In this document: positions 51,294 through 61,892 of the stretch, in pieces
Layout: each line of letters starts with the position of its first letter
Numbering within the stretch: position 1 is the stretch's first letter
Assembly: GCA_947044365.1 (NCBI GenBank)
Contig: OX345642.1
Span: 6,673,507 to 6,737,506 of the forward strand
Source of the DNA: Petrosia ficiformis
Lineage: Eukaryota > Porifera > Demospongiae > Haplosclerida > Petrosiidae
Direction: 5' to 3'
Length of the DNA stretch: 64,000 nucleotides
Notes under the pieces: model-generated
What the model was told of the DNA's origin: nothing
What the model saw: only the letters and a program-made list of their open reading frames with translations
Databases searched by the model: none
Program-made: the position numbers and the translations under genes

Positions 51294-54070
51294 CTTAAGC
51301 ATACTGTACAAGTATGGTACATTCATATATCTTTCTTTACAGATGAACAGGAAACAAGAAGTGTGGATATGCTGTCATTAGTAAGATATGCATTACAATA
51401 CTAATATTACTAGAATCATGTACTATATTTATTTGTCGTTATCCAGCCTCCAAAGAAGAGGGTATTAAGAGAGGTATTCAAATCAAGTATCATTAATCAA
51501 CGTAGGAACCTCCCTTCTGATCAACCTTCCTTACCTCTAGTCCCTCATAACTATGATTCATTCCTTACATCCAGTCATAGTTACCGATCATTTTCTCTTC
51601 CCCAATCTACTGATCCAAAGGTACACTTACTGTTTATGCATAGATAATCATTATTCTTAACCCTTTTTATAATTATCATTCCATGTAATAATCATTATAT
51701 CTAATTAAAGGGATTAACCCATTCTTAATCCTCATTATATCATTCCAATCTTTATATCTAATTAAAGGGCTAACCCATTCGTTATAATAATTCCATGTAC
51801 TAATCATTATCTTTAATTAAAGGGTTAACCCATTATTATATCATTCCATGTACTAATCATTATATCTAATTAAAGGGTTTACCATTTCACATTCTTTTGA
51901 TTTAGGATGTGTACCCACCTCTCAAGCCATCACAATACAAACTATTTACTGACCAAGAGAATGATAGATTAATGCTACTAGCATCTCATCTTAACGAAGT
52001 GGTCAGTACTGTAATATATTATGATGTATTTATCATTATGTTTCATGACAGTCAGATAATGTTAAATGCAGTTGTACTAGTATGATAGTAGTATCTATCT
52101 TTCCTTTTATTATGGAGATTTTAGCATTGGTGGTTTTACACATTGCAGGAAGTAGTAATGCTCTCTGGAGCACTAAAACTAGAGCATCACATTTTGATGT
52201 CAGATATCAGTGTTTTTGATAAACTCATATGGCACACCATTGGCCCAAGGAGCTTCTTATTTGGCACTGCACAGTTCTCTCTTTGGGCCAGATCGCACAG
52301 TTAATTATGATCATATTGTCACTAACAGCATTACCTCTTTCTTAATTGGCTCAAAATGTATTCCTAATGGCACACAAACTAACCATTGTTGAGCCAATTT
52401 GCCCCATGCTTCAAAATTTCGAAACCTCTGGTCCAAGTGTATAGTACGTCATGCCTACTGTAATTATCTTATTCTCCAGCTGCTAAATTTATGTAACTGG
52501 TATGATAAACCAGTTCTATTAGGTACCTTACTTACTACCTCATCAATCAATTATGAGGAACAAGGAAATACTAATCTATTTATGAACTGTTTACATACAT
52601 TAATTAAACTCAATACTTCCTCTTCATATCTTTAAAAAAAATAATTCTCACATGTATTTGGAACATCAATGAGGTTATTAATTATATTATGACTAAATTT
52701 ATTGGAATATCAGTAAAATTCTTGCCATGTGGTGATTATACAATAAACTTGATATAGCATTAGAAACATGATTTATATATTGGTCAGGAATAACCACCAC
52801 TCGGCATGAATTAACCACCTCTCAGATAATACATATATAGGCTACTGAGACAGAATATACTGGATAAACAGTGCTAAATGCAATGTAGAATCCAACCACC
52901 ACTCTAAATATCCTGGGCAGAACACTGTATATACTGTCAACATCAAAAGAAATTAATAATTTGTTAAACTAGCCTGTGTGTTTATATAACTAACAATAAT
53001 ATTAATATATATTATTATTTAGGATCGACTTGTTGTGTGTTTTGAACAAGAATTATTAAGAGCGCATCAGAAATCAGGAACTTCATATCCACCTTTAAAT
53101 TTTTGTTCAGTGCTAACAGAAAGACTACAATACAACCAATTTCCGACTAGTTTTAACTCCATACCTAACGTTCGACCAAAATCCCAATCAAGTGAAGAGA
53201 ATGATTTATCTCAACATGAACGACTCTTGAGTGGCTATGTTGCTGATGTTTGGGATAAATATCACAGATTGAGTATGATGTTAGCTGGTAGACATCGTAC
53301 AGAGGTGGAGTCTTTATGGATGACACAGATTCAGCAATGGAAAGAGAGAACTAAAGAAGTAGGTATGTGCATGTACTGGTAAGAGTGTGTGTATTATATA
53401 TATAATTATAATTATATATATATATATATTTATTTATCATGTAGTTGTTGGCTAAGAATGTGATGTTTAGTAAGGCATTGTGACTTAGTATAATTATAAC
53501 TAAATAAACGAAATTGACCAATAAAATGCTTTTAATGTTACATGTATATTAACAATAATATACTATATAGGCATACTATACATGTACTTTTAACCCTGCT
53601 AAAACAACAATGCATGTGCACTTGGTAATTAAATTAGCATATTCATTAACCACCACACATTGTACTGTAATAGTAGATTTTTAGGTGTGTAGAGTAAACC
53701 AAGTTCATATCTGCAGTTGTGGTAATGTAGTTATCTTTAGTTGTAAGAAAGAGCATGCAATTGCTATGAAAATGGAGCGCTATAAACACAAGATCAGTTC
53801 TGTGTTTAGAGGTGAGCAAGACTATCAAAAGTCACCAAGAACTTGTTTAAATGGATGTTTGTAGTGAAAAAGAAAACAAGTGTTGACATGAATATGCTAA
53901 TTTATTGAGTGCCAACTTGAAGAATAATCTATACATGTGATTTTGTTAATATTAGGTAATCATTGAGAAAATGCTCATTTCTTTATTTAGGTACTTCATC
54001 CAATCCTGACATCCTATCCTCACATGTACCGGTAGCTCACTCAGGCACTTTCCCTACATACGTCCACTAA
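43265..54070 (+). CDS. ANKRD11: ANKRD11/ANKRD12-like ankyrin-repeat nuclear protein
   Basis: Orthologue of the vertebrate ANKRD11/ANKRD12 pair, nuclear ankyrin proteins acting as chromatin co-regulators. Exons: 43265-43339, 43429-43516, 46473-46628, 48330-48509, 48641-48783, 49415-51254, 51343-51380, 51447-51620, 51906-52001, 53023-53362, 53991-54070. All phases agree; 1069 codons, far shorter than human ANKRD11 (2663). Evidence: LTERQQMALLLQMT; ankyrin repeats RNERGETLLHLACIRGD, GWTPLHEACNHGHSDVV, DTPLHDAV and KLLINKGADPTVRN (~130-245). A long charged, Glu/Lys/Ser-rich middle follows in exon 6. The conserved C-terminal domain reads EQELLRAHQKSG ... VADVWDKYHRL ... WMTQIQQWK, matching the family's CEQEILRVH and VDDKYDRM region. 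AATAAA signals lie at 54107 and 54119. The first and last domains are certain; whether it is closer to ANKRD11 or ANKRD12 cannot be told, and it may predate their split. Confidence 0.93.
43442..44215 (+). repeat. Tandem duplication of ANKRD exon 2 end plus intron
   Basis: The last ~36 bases of exon 2 (from TACATGGCACACCAGGGC), the donor GTGAGT and ~330 bp of intron recur from about 43841. The second copy includes the landmarks ATAAACGTGTTTACATATATG, GCTTGCTTAAATCTGGCAGC and TTGTGTTTTGAACCTTGTC. The copy carries a complete decoy donor near 43869 but no acceptor of its own. Confidence 0.9.
44224..45070. mobile_element. Two tandem copies of a palindromic ~310-bp element
   Basis: Copies at about 44224-44535 and 44733-45070. 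Each begins TTATAACACCCTA, has arms GCTATATCAGATTTATAATC and GATTATAATTCTGATATAGC around a GC-rich loop (GAGGGCCGTAGGCCCGAG), and ends with GTTTACTTTGATGTTTCGCC. A TTTAGTGCTGTTTATCCAG-family repeat (inverted) sits between them (44578-44716). The structure suggests a MITE; no coding capacity. Confidence 0.65.
45218..45616 (-). mobile_element. hAT-type element remnant
   Basis: Ends TAGAGCTGGCGATAGT and (inverted) TAGGGCTGGATGACAGT, flanked by GTTTATAT on the left and GTTTGTAT on the right (7/8 match, 8-bp hAT-style duplication). The minus strand has a 68-codon open stretch (45447-45241, MRSGLDKELQAFLLEGSKSD...) that may be a degraded transposase piece. I cannot confirm that from motifs. Confidence 0.65.
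46005..46350. repeat. Dispersed repeat with AATCATGTATTAACCTT units (copy 3)
   Basis: Begins CTTTAGTTTGGAATGACCAA and contains three AATCATGTATTAACCTTAT units, ending with TTTGAGGTCATCATGAATG. Confidence 0.7.
46650..46790 (+). mobile_element. tRNA-3'-half SINE fragment with CTTT tail
   Basis: GTGGGTTCGAATCCCAC forms a perfect tRNA T stem-loop and pol III B box, followed by CTGAGGCA. No complete D or anticodon arm precedes it, and a (CTTT)n tail follows. This argues for a tRNA-derived SINE and not a functional tRNA gene. Confidence 0.65.
46860..46915. mobile_element. MITE, TTTTAGTT family (5' fragment)
   Basis: AGTGTTGTTTTAGTTTTACA to TTTTAGTTATAGTTATAG only; the remainder is absent. Confidence 0.55.
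47340..47618. mobile_element. MITE, TTTTAGTT family (copy 4)
   Basis: GGTGTTGTTTTAGTGTGACT to GTTAACTAAAACAACGCT. Same palindromic interior as the other copies; in ANKRD intron 3. Confidence 0.7.
47810..48215. repeat. TACATGTATATACTTGTA-type simple repeat
   Basis: Dense ACATGTACATGTATAT and GTACTTGTATATACATG runs in ANKRD intron 3. Open frames here are artefacts. Confidence 0.85.
49010..49414 (+). repeat. Tandem decayed copies of the 5' edge of ANKRD exon 6 with its acceptor
   Basis: Exon 6 begins at 49415 after CATTCAATAG with GTAGTTAAATTATTAATTAA. About four degraded copies of this edge, with downstream GGGGCAGACCCT, AGAAACACT and ACCCCACTGGAT, lie just upstream at ~49017, ~49100, ~49200 and ~49300. 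The copy at 49115 keeps an acceptor (CAATAG) but is frameshifted and soon meets a stop. They are likely pseudo-exons. Confidence 0.85.
52212..52424 (-). mobile_element. MITE, TTTTTGATA family (inverted copy in ANKRD intron 9)
   Basis: TTTTTGATAAACTCATATGG to CCCCATGCTTCAAAATTTCG, the inverse complement of the copy at 8315. Confidence 0.75.
52780..52930 (-). repeat. Dispersed repeat, TTTAGTGCTGTTTATCCAG family (inverted)
   Basis: GGAATAACCACCACTC, GATAATACATATATAGGC, CTGGATAAACAGTGCTAAAT and AGAATCCAACCACCACTC, colinear with the inverted copy at 62738-62875. Confidence 0.7.
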
Positions 54071-54677
54071 TCTAGTCACATGACATTCCACCATAATACC
54101 ATGATTAATAAAATGATTAATAAAATGATTCATAAGATTTGTAATATAATAATGTTTGATGTTAGAAACTGTTTGGCATTTTTAATTATCTTTTGATTTT
54201 AATAGACAATACTATACTAGTCATAATAAATTGAGATGTGTGGATGTGTGTTAACACTATAATACTGCTTTACTGGATATACTTTTGATCCTTGTAGATC
54301 TTGTGGTACTTTCTTTTGCTCTTGCTTGTGGCCTTGTCATTTTTTGTGATGTATAGGGCTATACTTCATGTGAACCTTTAAACACTGCAAAATCATTAGT
54401 TATGCATGTTACACATGCTTTGTACTTTGAAGTCCTGTTTGCTAATATCTTATTCATTTGAAGTAACTTGAATGATACAAGAAAGGTCTGGGAATGAGAC
54501 TAAAGTTTATATTAGTTAGTATGTTGTATGCAGGGAACTTGCATGGGATAGTGTTCATTGTGGATTGCACTGTCAAAATAAGGAGGTGGGTGCTTACATA
54601 TCTATAACAAAACCCTATTCCTTCCATCTGTACTAACCAATGCATGAGTCACTACAGTGTAGCAACCTCTGTTTGTC
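54071..54677. other. 3' flank of ANKRD11-like gene and short intergenic gap
   Basis: Contains two overlapping AATAAA-type poly(A) signals (54107-54112 and 54119-54124) 37 and 49 bp after the stop. No other feature recognised. Confidence 0.65.
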
Positions 54678-54854
54678 ATGAGTGAAACAACTGTAATTGA
54701 TTCACAAGACTCGCAACAGTCACAAGACTCACAAGAGTTCCTTACTGAGACAGTTTATGTACTTGTAATTTACACTGGTGGAACTATTGGAATGAAGGAG
54801 AGCCCCGATGGTAAGTGTGTCAGCTAGCAAATACCTACATATATGCATAGTACC

Positions 54855-54894
<40 letters not shown>

Positions 54895-55205
54895 TAGTAC
54901 CATATGGATAGCACCATATCACACATATATGGATAGTACCATATAAAACTCTTTAATTTCGGAAGCAACAATTTTGCGTAGTATATATATGACACCATGT
55001 CCACTTATTTCTTTCGTTGCTGTTATCTTAATTATATATTCATACAGGTTATAAAGCAAAAGTCGGCAAAAGGCTACCTTGAAAAGTTGGTCAAATCATA
55101 TTCCAATTTTAATGATCCAGACTACGATGTAACAGACACCGACAAAGCAAAAATGAAGAAAGATAATGGAGAGGAAACCTTTGAACTGCAACTAATACCA
55201 CTGCA
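54678..55205 (+). pseudogene. 5' fragment of a cytosolic L-asparaginase (ASPG type), frameshifted
   Basis: Exon 1 (54678-54810) starts at an ATG and encodes a Gln/Ser/Asp-rich leader, then VYVLVIYTGGTIGMKESPD. It contains the TGGTIG motif with the nucleophile threonine of bacterial-type/ASPG asparaginases, which hydrolyse asparagine to aspartate and ammonia. Exon 2 (55048-55205) encodes KGYLEKLVKSYSNFNDPDYD, matching the segment that follows in this family. Joined by its splice signals, exon 1 enters exon 2 in a frame (DGYKAKVGK) that hits a stop a few codons later. The family-like frame resumes one base away, at the AAAA run at 55068-55071. No later exons (HGTDT or TGAQ motifs) appear before the next gene. 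This looks like a broken, truncated copy, though a sequencing indel plus an assembly gap at the minisatellite could mimic it. Confidence 0.65.
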
Positions 55206-56477
55206 GTAAGTGCAGACCATAGCAAATGATAGTATAATTATAGTAGAGTACAGTTTAATAAAATTGTTGCAATATATAAAAAAAAAACTGCAGTGACATT
55301 TAATTTATTTTCATACAATCCGACCCCATTTCAGTAAACACACCAGTTGTATGAAGACTGATTGTCATTTACAAGTTATACCAATGACACAAGTCATGCA
55401 ATGATACCTGATGAGATCCAATAAGAGTTTATGACAAGAGGCTTATTGACTTAAATCATTATAGCTCCTGTTATTAACAATGCATATACTATATACTTTC
55501 ACAATATAATAATAATAATTTAAGACGCTAATTAGTATTAACTGTGACAATATTATGATGCCATGCATAACACAATACTATATACCAAAGCAATAGATCA
55601 TATTTTGTTTACTGTTAATATAAGAACCATTTAGCAAAATGAAATCAAACTCCAAATTACCACATAATTCACTTTGTAACCATGAACTATAATACCATGC
55701 ATATAATAACTACTACTTCGATTGATGGATCATGACCACTGTTTTTGCAGTTTACAATGCTTTATGTTATATATGCATGAGCCATAAGGAAAATGACATT
55801 TTTGATGTTTGCCAAATCTTTATTAGTCTCACAATAAATAGCTGGAAAGAACTCCTTTAAGAGTTCTCTACCCATTCTTTTTCAGAGCTGAATTTACTTG
55901 TTTCTTCAATACTATGTAGATAGAAGTTCTCAAATATATCTGGAGTATTCAAGTTTCTGAGTGATGATATCCCCATCCCATTAATTTGCTGGCCTTCTGA
56001 TATTGAGAGAAATGTTTAATATAGAAGACATCATCTTTGTAGTATTAGTAGCACTCTATGTGTACTGACATGCTTTGTTTAAAGTTAAAGGATGACCTGT
56101 GTACATTTAATAGTCAATATGCTAAAAATATAACATCCTCAAAATATTGTGTTCGAACATTTTCACATACATATAATTATGACTTAGCTATTATGCCTCT
56201 CATATATTCTTGGTGAGAATCTCAGAGGAGAGCTAATAGTCCAGACATCAGTTACAAACATCTAACACTTCTTTTCATTAATTCACTATAGTGTTGAAAG
56301 TCTTGTTAAAGTTATTAGTAGAAGTACTATTTTTATTATTATTTGTTCCTAATTATATAATTCAGCAAGATTTTTATGACGGATTATAATTAATGAATCG
56401 ATTTGAGAAGGAATGGGGATTATAATAACAGAGTATAAGTTGTTGAAGAAAGCAGATACTAAGGATCTATGGTTTAT
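55206..56477. other. Intergenic, AT-rich, one weak coding-like stretch
   Basis: No gene identified. On the minus strand, 56000-55858 reads open for about 45 codons after a plausible acceptor (TCTCTCAATATCAG) and ends in a stop: EGQQINGMGISSLRNLNTPD... to EKEWVENS. It may be an orphan terminal exon or chance. The rest is featureless AT-rich DNA. Confidence 0.4.
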
Positions 56478-59175
56478 TACATAGCTGAAGGCAATAGCAA
56501 TGTCAAAGTAGCTGAAGGCAATAGCAATGTCAAAGTAGCTGAAGGCAATAGCAATGTCAAAGTAGCTGAAGGCAATAGCAATGTCAAAGTAGTTGAAGGC
56601 AATAGCAATGTCAAAGTAGCTGAAGGCAATAGCAATGTCAAAGTAGTTGAAGGCAATAGCAATGTCAAAGTAGCTGAAGGCAATAGCAATGTCAAAGCAA
56701 TGTGAAGGCAATAGCAATGTCAAAGTAGCTGAAGGTAATAGCAATGTCAAAGCAATGTGAAGGCAATAGCAATGTCAAAGTAGCTGAAGGCAATAGCAAT
56801 GTCAAAGTAGCTGAAGGCAATAGCAATGTCAAAGTAGCTGAAGGCAATAGCAATGTCAAAGCAATGTGAAGGCAATAGCAATGTCAAAGTAGCTGAAGGC
56901 AATAGCAATGTCAAAGTAGCTGAAGGCAATAGCAATGTCAAAGTAGCTGAAGGCAATAGCAATGTCAAAGTAGCTGAAGGCAATAGCAATGTCAAAGTAG
57001 CTGAAGGCAATAGCAATGTCAAAGTAGCTGAAGGCAATAGCAATGTCAAAGCAATGTGAAGGCAATAGCAATGTCAAAGTAGCTGAAGGCAATAGCAATG
57101 TCAAAGTAGCTGAAGGCAATAGCAATGTCAAAGTAGCTGAAGGCAATAGCAATGTCAAAGTAGCTGAAGGCAATAGCAATGTCAAAGTAGCTGAAGGCAA
57201 TAGCAATGTCAAAGTAGCTGAAGGCAATAGCAATGTCAAAGTAGCTGAAGGCAATAGCAATGTCAAAGTAGTTGAAGGTAATAGCAATGTCAAAGTAGCT
57301 GAAGGCAATAGCAATGTCAAAGTAGTTGAAGGCAATAGCAATGTCAAAGTAGCTGAAGGCAATAGCAATGTCAAAGTAGTTGAAGGCAATAGCAATGTCA
57401 AAGTAGCTGAAGGCAATAGCAATGTCAAAGCAATGTGAAGGCAATAGCAATGTCAAAGTAGCTGAAGGTAATAGCAATGTCAAAGCAATGTGAAGGCAAT
57501 AGCAATGTCAAAGTAGCTGAAGGCAATAGCAATGTCAAAGTAGCTGAAGGCAATAGCAATGTCAAAGTAGCTGAAGGCAATAGCAATGTCAAAGTAGCTG
57601 AAGGCAATAGCAATGTCAAAGCAATGTGAAGGCAATAGCAATGTCAAAGTAGCTGAAGGCAATAGCAATGTCAAAGTAGCTGAAGGCAATAGCAATGTCA
57701 AAGTAGCTGAAGGCAATAGCAATGTCAAAGTAGCTGAAGGCAATAGCAATGTCAAAGTAGCTGAAGGCAATAGCAATGTCAAAGTAGCTGAAGGCAATAG
57801 CAATGTCAAAGTAGTTGAAGGTAATAGCAATGTCAAAGTAGCTGAAGGCAATAGCAATGTCAAAGTAGTTGAAGGCAATAGCAATGTCAAAGTAGCTGAA
57901 GGCAATAGCAATGTCAAAGTAGTTGAAGGCAATAGCAATGTCAAAGTAGCTGAAGGCAATAGCAATGTCAAAGCAATGTGAAGGCAATAGCAATGTCAAA
58001 GTAGCTGAAGGTAATAGCAATGTCAAAGCAATGTGAAGGCAATAGCAATGTCAAAGTAGCTGAAGGCAATAGCAATGTCAAAGTAGCTGAAGGCAATAGC
58101 AATGTCAAAGTAGCTGAAGGCAATAGCAATGTCAAAGTAGCTGAAGGCAATAGCAATGTCAAAGCAATGTGAAGGCAATAGCAATGTCAAAGTAGCTGAA
58201 GGCAATAGCAATGTCAAAGTAGCTGAAGGCAATAGCAATGTCAAAGTAGCTGAAGGCAATAGCAATGTCAAAGTAGCTGAAGGCAATAGCAATGTCAAAG
58301 TAGCTGAAGGCAATAGCAATGTCAAAGTAGCTGAAGGCAATAGCAATGTCAAAGCAATGTGAAGGCAATAGCAATGTCAAAGCAATGTGAAGGCAATAGC
58401 AATGTCAAAGTAGCTGAAGGCAATAGCAATGTCAAAGTAGCTGAAGGCAATAGCAATGTCAAAGTAGCTGAAGGCAATAGCAATGTCAAAGTAGCTGAAG
58501 GCAATAGCAATGTCAAAGTAGCTGAAGGCAATAGCAATGTCAAAGTAGTTGAAGGCAATAGCAATGTCAAAGTAGCTGAAGGCAATAGCAATGTCAAAGT
58601 AGTTGAAGGCAATAGCAATGTCAAAGTAGCTGAAGGCAATAGCAATGTCAAAGCAATGTGAAGGCAATAGCAATGTCAAAGCAATGTGAAGGCAATAGCA
58701 ATGTCAAAGCAATGTGAAGGCAATAGCAATGTCAAAGCAATGTGAAGGCAATAGCAATGTCAAAGCAATGTGAAGGCAATAGCAATGTCAAAGTAGCTGA
58801 AGGCAATAGCAATGTCAAAGTAGCTGAAGGCAATAGCAATGTCAAAGTAGCTGAAGGCAATAGCAATGTCAAAGTAGCTGAAGGCAATAGCAATGTCAAA
58901 GTAGCTGAAGGCAATAGCAATGTCAAAGTAGTTGAAGGCAATAGCAATGTCAAAGTAGCTGAAGGCAATAGCAATGTCAAAGTAGTTGAAGGCAATAGCA
59001 ATGTCAAAGTAGCTGAAGGCAATAGCAATGTCAAAGTAGTTGAAGGCAATAGCAATGTCAAAGTAGCTGAAGGCAATAGCAATGTCAAAGCAATGTGAAG
59101 GCAATAGCAATGTCAAAGCAATGTGAAGGCAATAGCAATGTCAAAGCAATGTGAAGGCAATAGCAATGTCAAAGT
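56478..59175. repeat. 27/28-bp minisatellite with higher-order repeats, ~2.7 kb
   Basis: About 100 copies of the core GAAGGCAATAGCAATGTCAA followed by either AGTAGCT (or AGTAGTT; 27-bp unit) or AGCAATGT (28-bp unit). The 27-bp units read EGNSNVKVA/V on plus, and each 28-bp unit shifts the frame and brings a TGA. The order of the variants itself repeats: the segment from about 57425 recurs at 57968 (543-bp offset), and flanking blocks recur at 570 bp. That is a higher-order structure from unequal exchange. Not a gene. Confidence 0.95.
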
Positions 59176-59906
59176 AGTTATTTTGTAACAGGACTTGTGT
59201 ACATTATCATTTTCAATATTCACAAGACATGACTTATCCAATGGTAGGTATATATCCATAGTACAGATACACATACCCAATGGTAGGTATATATCCATAG
59301 TACAGATACACATACCCAATGGTAGGTATATATCCATAGTACAGATACACATACCCAATTATAGGTGTCAAACTAAATTGATTTGATCAGACCTCACACG
59401 ATTTAAGTTCATTTTGCCAACTTCAGTTCTATAAAACAACACTCAATTCGATACTGCCTAGAATACTAATATTATTATGATGACATATCCACCTATGGTT
59501 TAGTAGGCGAAATGAGTAGGTGAAGTGAGACCATACCTTCACACCATGCATACTTATAGCATGAAGTGTTGTGAGATGTGAAGTTTTTAATTAATAGAAC
59601 TGGCGTATACATTTGTCATGTGTAACTATGGTAATAATTCAAGATAATTATTGGAAATGCATTTGAAGTACAAAAAAACTCAAAGTCAAAAGGGTCTGAG
59701 TAAGACATGAGTGAAATAAAGAAATAACAAAGTAAGAAAAATATCACAGTTGGATAATTATGCAAGATGCCGATAATTATTAATATATAGTAGTTCAATT
59801 TGGTTTGGATATCAATTAACTTGATATACTATGTATGTCATGAGATGCATACACAACACAAATAGTAACAACTCAAATAGTACAAATAAGTAGCTGCATA
59901 CATCAA
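59176..59906. other. Intergenic gap with a short 39-bp triplicate
   Basis: Contains three copies of CCAATGGTAGGTATATATCC followed by ATAGTACAGATACACATAC (59238-59357). The rest shows no gene. This is the 3' side of the TRIM-NHL gene; no AATAAA was found close to its stop. Confidence 0.65.
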
Positions 59907-61892
59907 TCAGTACTTTAAAAGTCTATTATTACCAAGATCAGCCACCCATACCGATCCATCAAGTGATACTGATACTCCATATGGACAATTAAGTTCTTCT
60001 ATTGAATGGATAAATCTTCCACTGGGATCATAAATAGACAAAGAATGTGATCCCCTGTTCACTACTAGTGAATAACCTGCTGAATCTATAGCTATACCAC
60101 CTGGATTACTCAAATGTGTTTGATCATACTTACGTACAAACTGTCCACTAGGAGTAAAGACTGTCACTGAATTGGAATCATATCCAATCACATGAACATC
60201 ACCTGATATATCAAAAGCTACACCAAATGGACGAGTGAAACTTTCATCACCTGATACCTTCCCATCAATAATGTGAGATCGAGTCCAGTCAGAATGGAAT
60301 ACCTGGATACGACTATTTTCTGTATCTGATACATACACCTTTCCTTCAGGACTAATGTTTATATCAACAGGACCATTAAACTGTCCAACATCAGACCCCT
60401 TCTGTCCAAAGGTACCAAGAAACTCTCTTCCTGTTGTCAACTTGTGAATCCTGTCTCCTCTATACTCAGCAACATAAACTACCTCTCCACTGATAGCTAT
60501 TCCATGAGGAGATTGAAACTGTAGCTCGCCACATCCAATAGAACCAATGGTAGTCTTCTTCTTCCCATTACTGTCATACACATGTATACAATGGTCGATA
60601 TAACTAGTCACAAACATGTCACCATTATCAGAGAATGCATTGTACGTTGGATTATTAATATATTTAATTTTTTGTACTTTGAGTTTAGTGTAATCACGTT
60701 GAGGGATCACTCGTGCTATCTTTTTGCAAGATGTCACACTATCATCGAGAGAAACATCAGACATACATCGTTTACGAGATGTTAGAAGTGTACCATCATT
60801 AGAAAACATATCAGACACACATCCAAATTTTGTTATCATAGTAGCTAGTGTATCAGTATTAACTTCTACTGATATATTTGGTGACTCTAGAGCGATCTCT
60901 GATGACTGTTGTTGAAGTTTGATAAATCTGTTGTGTAGTGTATGAGCAATAGAGAGTAACTCAACATCACTGTACTCACTAGTAGCAATGGAGGCAAGAG
61001 AGTGACAATGAATCATTGACTCGAGTAGACATTGGGCACTCTCCAATTGAGTTGAAAGATGTACCTCTTTAGCCATGGCTTCCTCACTACTTTTAGCTAA
61101 CAAGACTTGGTTATGTTGATGAAGAAGCTGTTGACGTTTGAGGAATGTTTTCTGAATGAGAGAATCTACTTCATTCTTATGAGATACAATCTTTTCTTTC
61201 ATCTTTTCACCAGTTGTCATGACACCTCTGATATATTTCTGAGCTAATGAGAATCCTTCTAGATCTTTCTGTATTTCTTCTTTGCTTTGAGATATCTGTG
61301 CACTTAACTCACAAATTGGATGACTCTTGTGACTATCAGTACACTTGATACATATAGGAATAACACATTGTTGACAATATAATTCAAGCCGGTGGTCCTG
61401 ATGATCGTAACATACTGGAGACAAGGAAGAAGAGAATAACATCTTGATGAGTTTATCTTGACTCATGTTCTGAGCATCTTTGAGCACAAATAAAGAGTGT
61501 GAACGTGATATTTTAAGTTTCTGATGAGCATCGAAGCACACATTACACAAGAGGTGATCACATTCTGTACAGTAAGCTATAGGAGAGTTCTCATCACATG
61601 AGTCACATGGAGGAGAAGTGGAGGTCACCTTACATAAGATCTTGTCTTGTTTAGTTTCTTCACTTAATCGGACATTACGTGGAAGAGAAGACACATCTTC
61701 ATCAGGTATAGTAGTGGATTGATTACAAGTGGGACATGTGATAGAGGTAGTACCCTCAACATGTAGCTTAGTGATACATTGTAGACAGTAAGAATGGAGA
61801 CAAAAAAGGATTCGTGGATCTTGATAGATGTTATCACAATATTGACAGAAGTTGTATTGCATAGTAATGGTAAGGCTGATGAGTTGACACAT
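59907..61892 (-). CDS. TRIM-NHL protein (RING, two B-boxes, coiled coil, NHL propeller)
   Basis: A single-exon gene of 661 residues in a neighbourhood of multi-exon genes. Domains: a C3HC4 RING at residues 16-56 (CQYC, FCLHSYCLQC, CPTC), predicted to act as an E3 ubiquitin ligase; two B-box zinc fingers (about 94-135, CDSC to SRSHSL; about 158-196, CYDH to HKSHPICEL); a helical coiled coil (about 200-310); a linker with Lys/Arg motif; and about five to six NHL repeats from ~400 to the end (SPHGIAISGEVVYVAEYRGD, GPVDINISPEGKVYVSD, YGVSVSLDGSVWVADLGNNR), forming a beta-propeller as in TRIM2, TRIM3 and TRIM71. No filamin domain is evident. The start could be Met1 or Met11 (MQYNFCQYC). The lack of introns suggests a retrocopy or a family that expanded intronless. 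A TTTTCGCGC E2F-like sequence lies just upstream (about 61919). Confidence in the domain architecture is high; the exact orthologue is unknown. Confidence 0.93.
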   Translation of the reverse strand: MCQLISLTITMQYNFCQYCDNIYQDPRILFCLHSYCLQCITKLHVEGTTSITCPTCNQSTTIPDEDVSSLPRNVRLSEETKQDKILCKVTSTSPPCDSCDENSPIAYCTECDHLLCNVCFDAHQKLKISRSHSLFVLKDAQNMSQDKLIKMLFSSSLSPVCYDHQDHRLELYCQQCVIPICIKCTDSHKSHPICELSAQISQSKEEIQKDLEGFSLAQKYIRGVMTTGEKMKEKIVSHKNEVDSLIQKTFLKRQQLLHQHNQVLLAKSSEEAMAKEVHLSTQLESAQCLLESMIHCHSLASIATSEYSDVELLSIAHTLHNRFIKLQQQSSEIALESPNISVEVNTDTLATMITKFGCVSDMFSNDGTLLTSRKRCMSDVSLDDSVTSCKKIARVIPQRDYTKLKVQKIKYINNPTYNAFSDNGDMFVTSYIDHCIHVYDSNGKKKTTIGSIGCGELQFQSPHGIAISGEVVYVAEYRGDRIHKLTTGREFLGTFGQKGSDVGQFNGPVDINISPEGKVYVSDTENSRIQVFHSDWTRSHIIDGKVSGDESFTRPFGVAFDISGDVHVIGYDSNSVTVFTPSGQFVRKYDQTHLSNPGGIAIDSAGYSLVVNRGSHSLSIYDPSGRFIHSIEELNCPYGVSVSLDGSVWVADLGNNRLLKY

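Noticed and set aside
52149..52635. Extra ANKRD exon after position 52149 or 52480 (open stretch ending ...TLIKLNTSSSYL)
   Set aside because: Joining 52001 directly to 53023 aligns residue for residue with the conserved C-terminal domain of the ANKRD11 family, and the stretch between runs into a MITE. A minor alternative exon cannot be excluded.
56349..59358. Many open frames of EGNSNVKVA, TLLLPSA or FDIAIAFSY repeats
   Set aside because: Translations of the 27/28-bp minisatellite in different frames; no non-repetitive domain, no conserved start.
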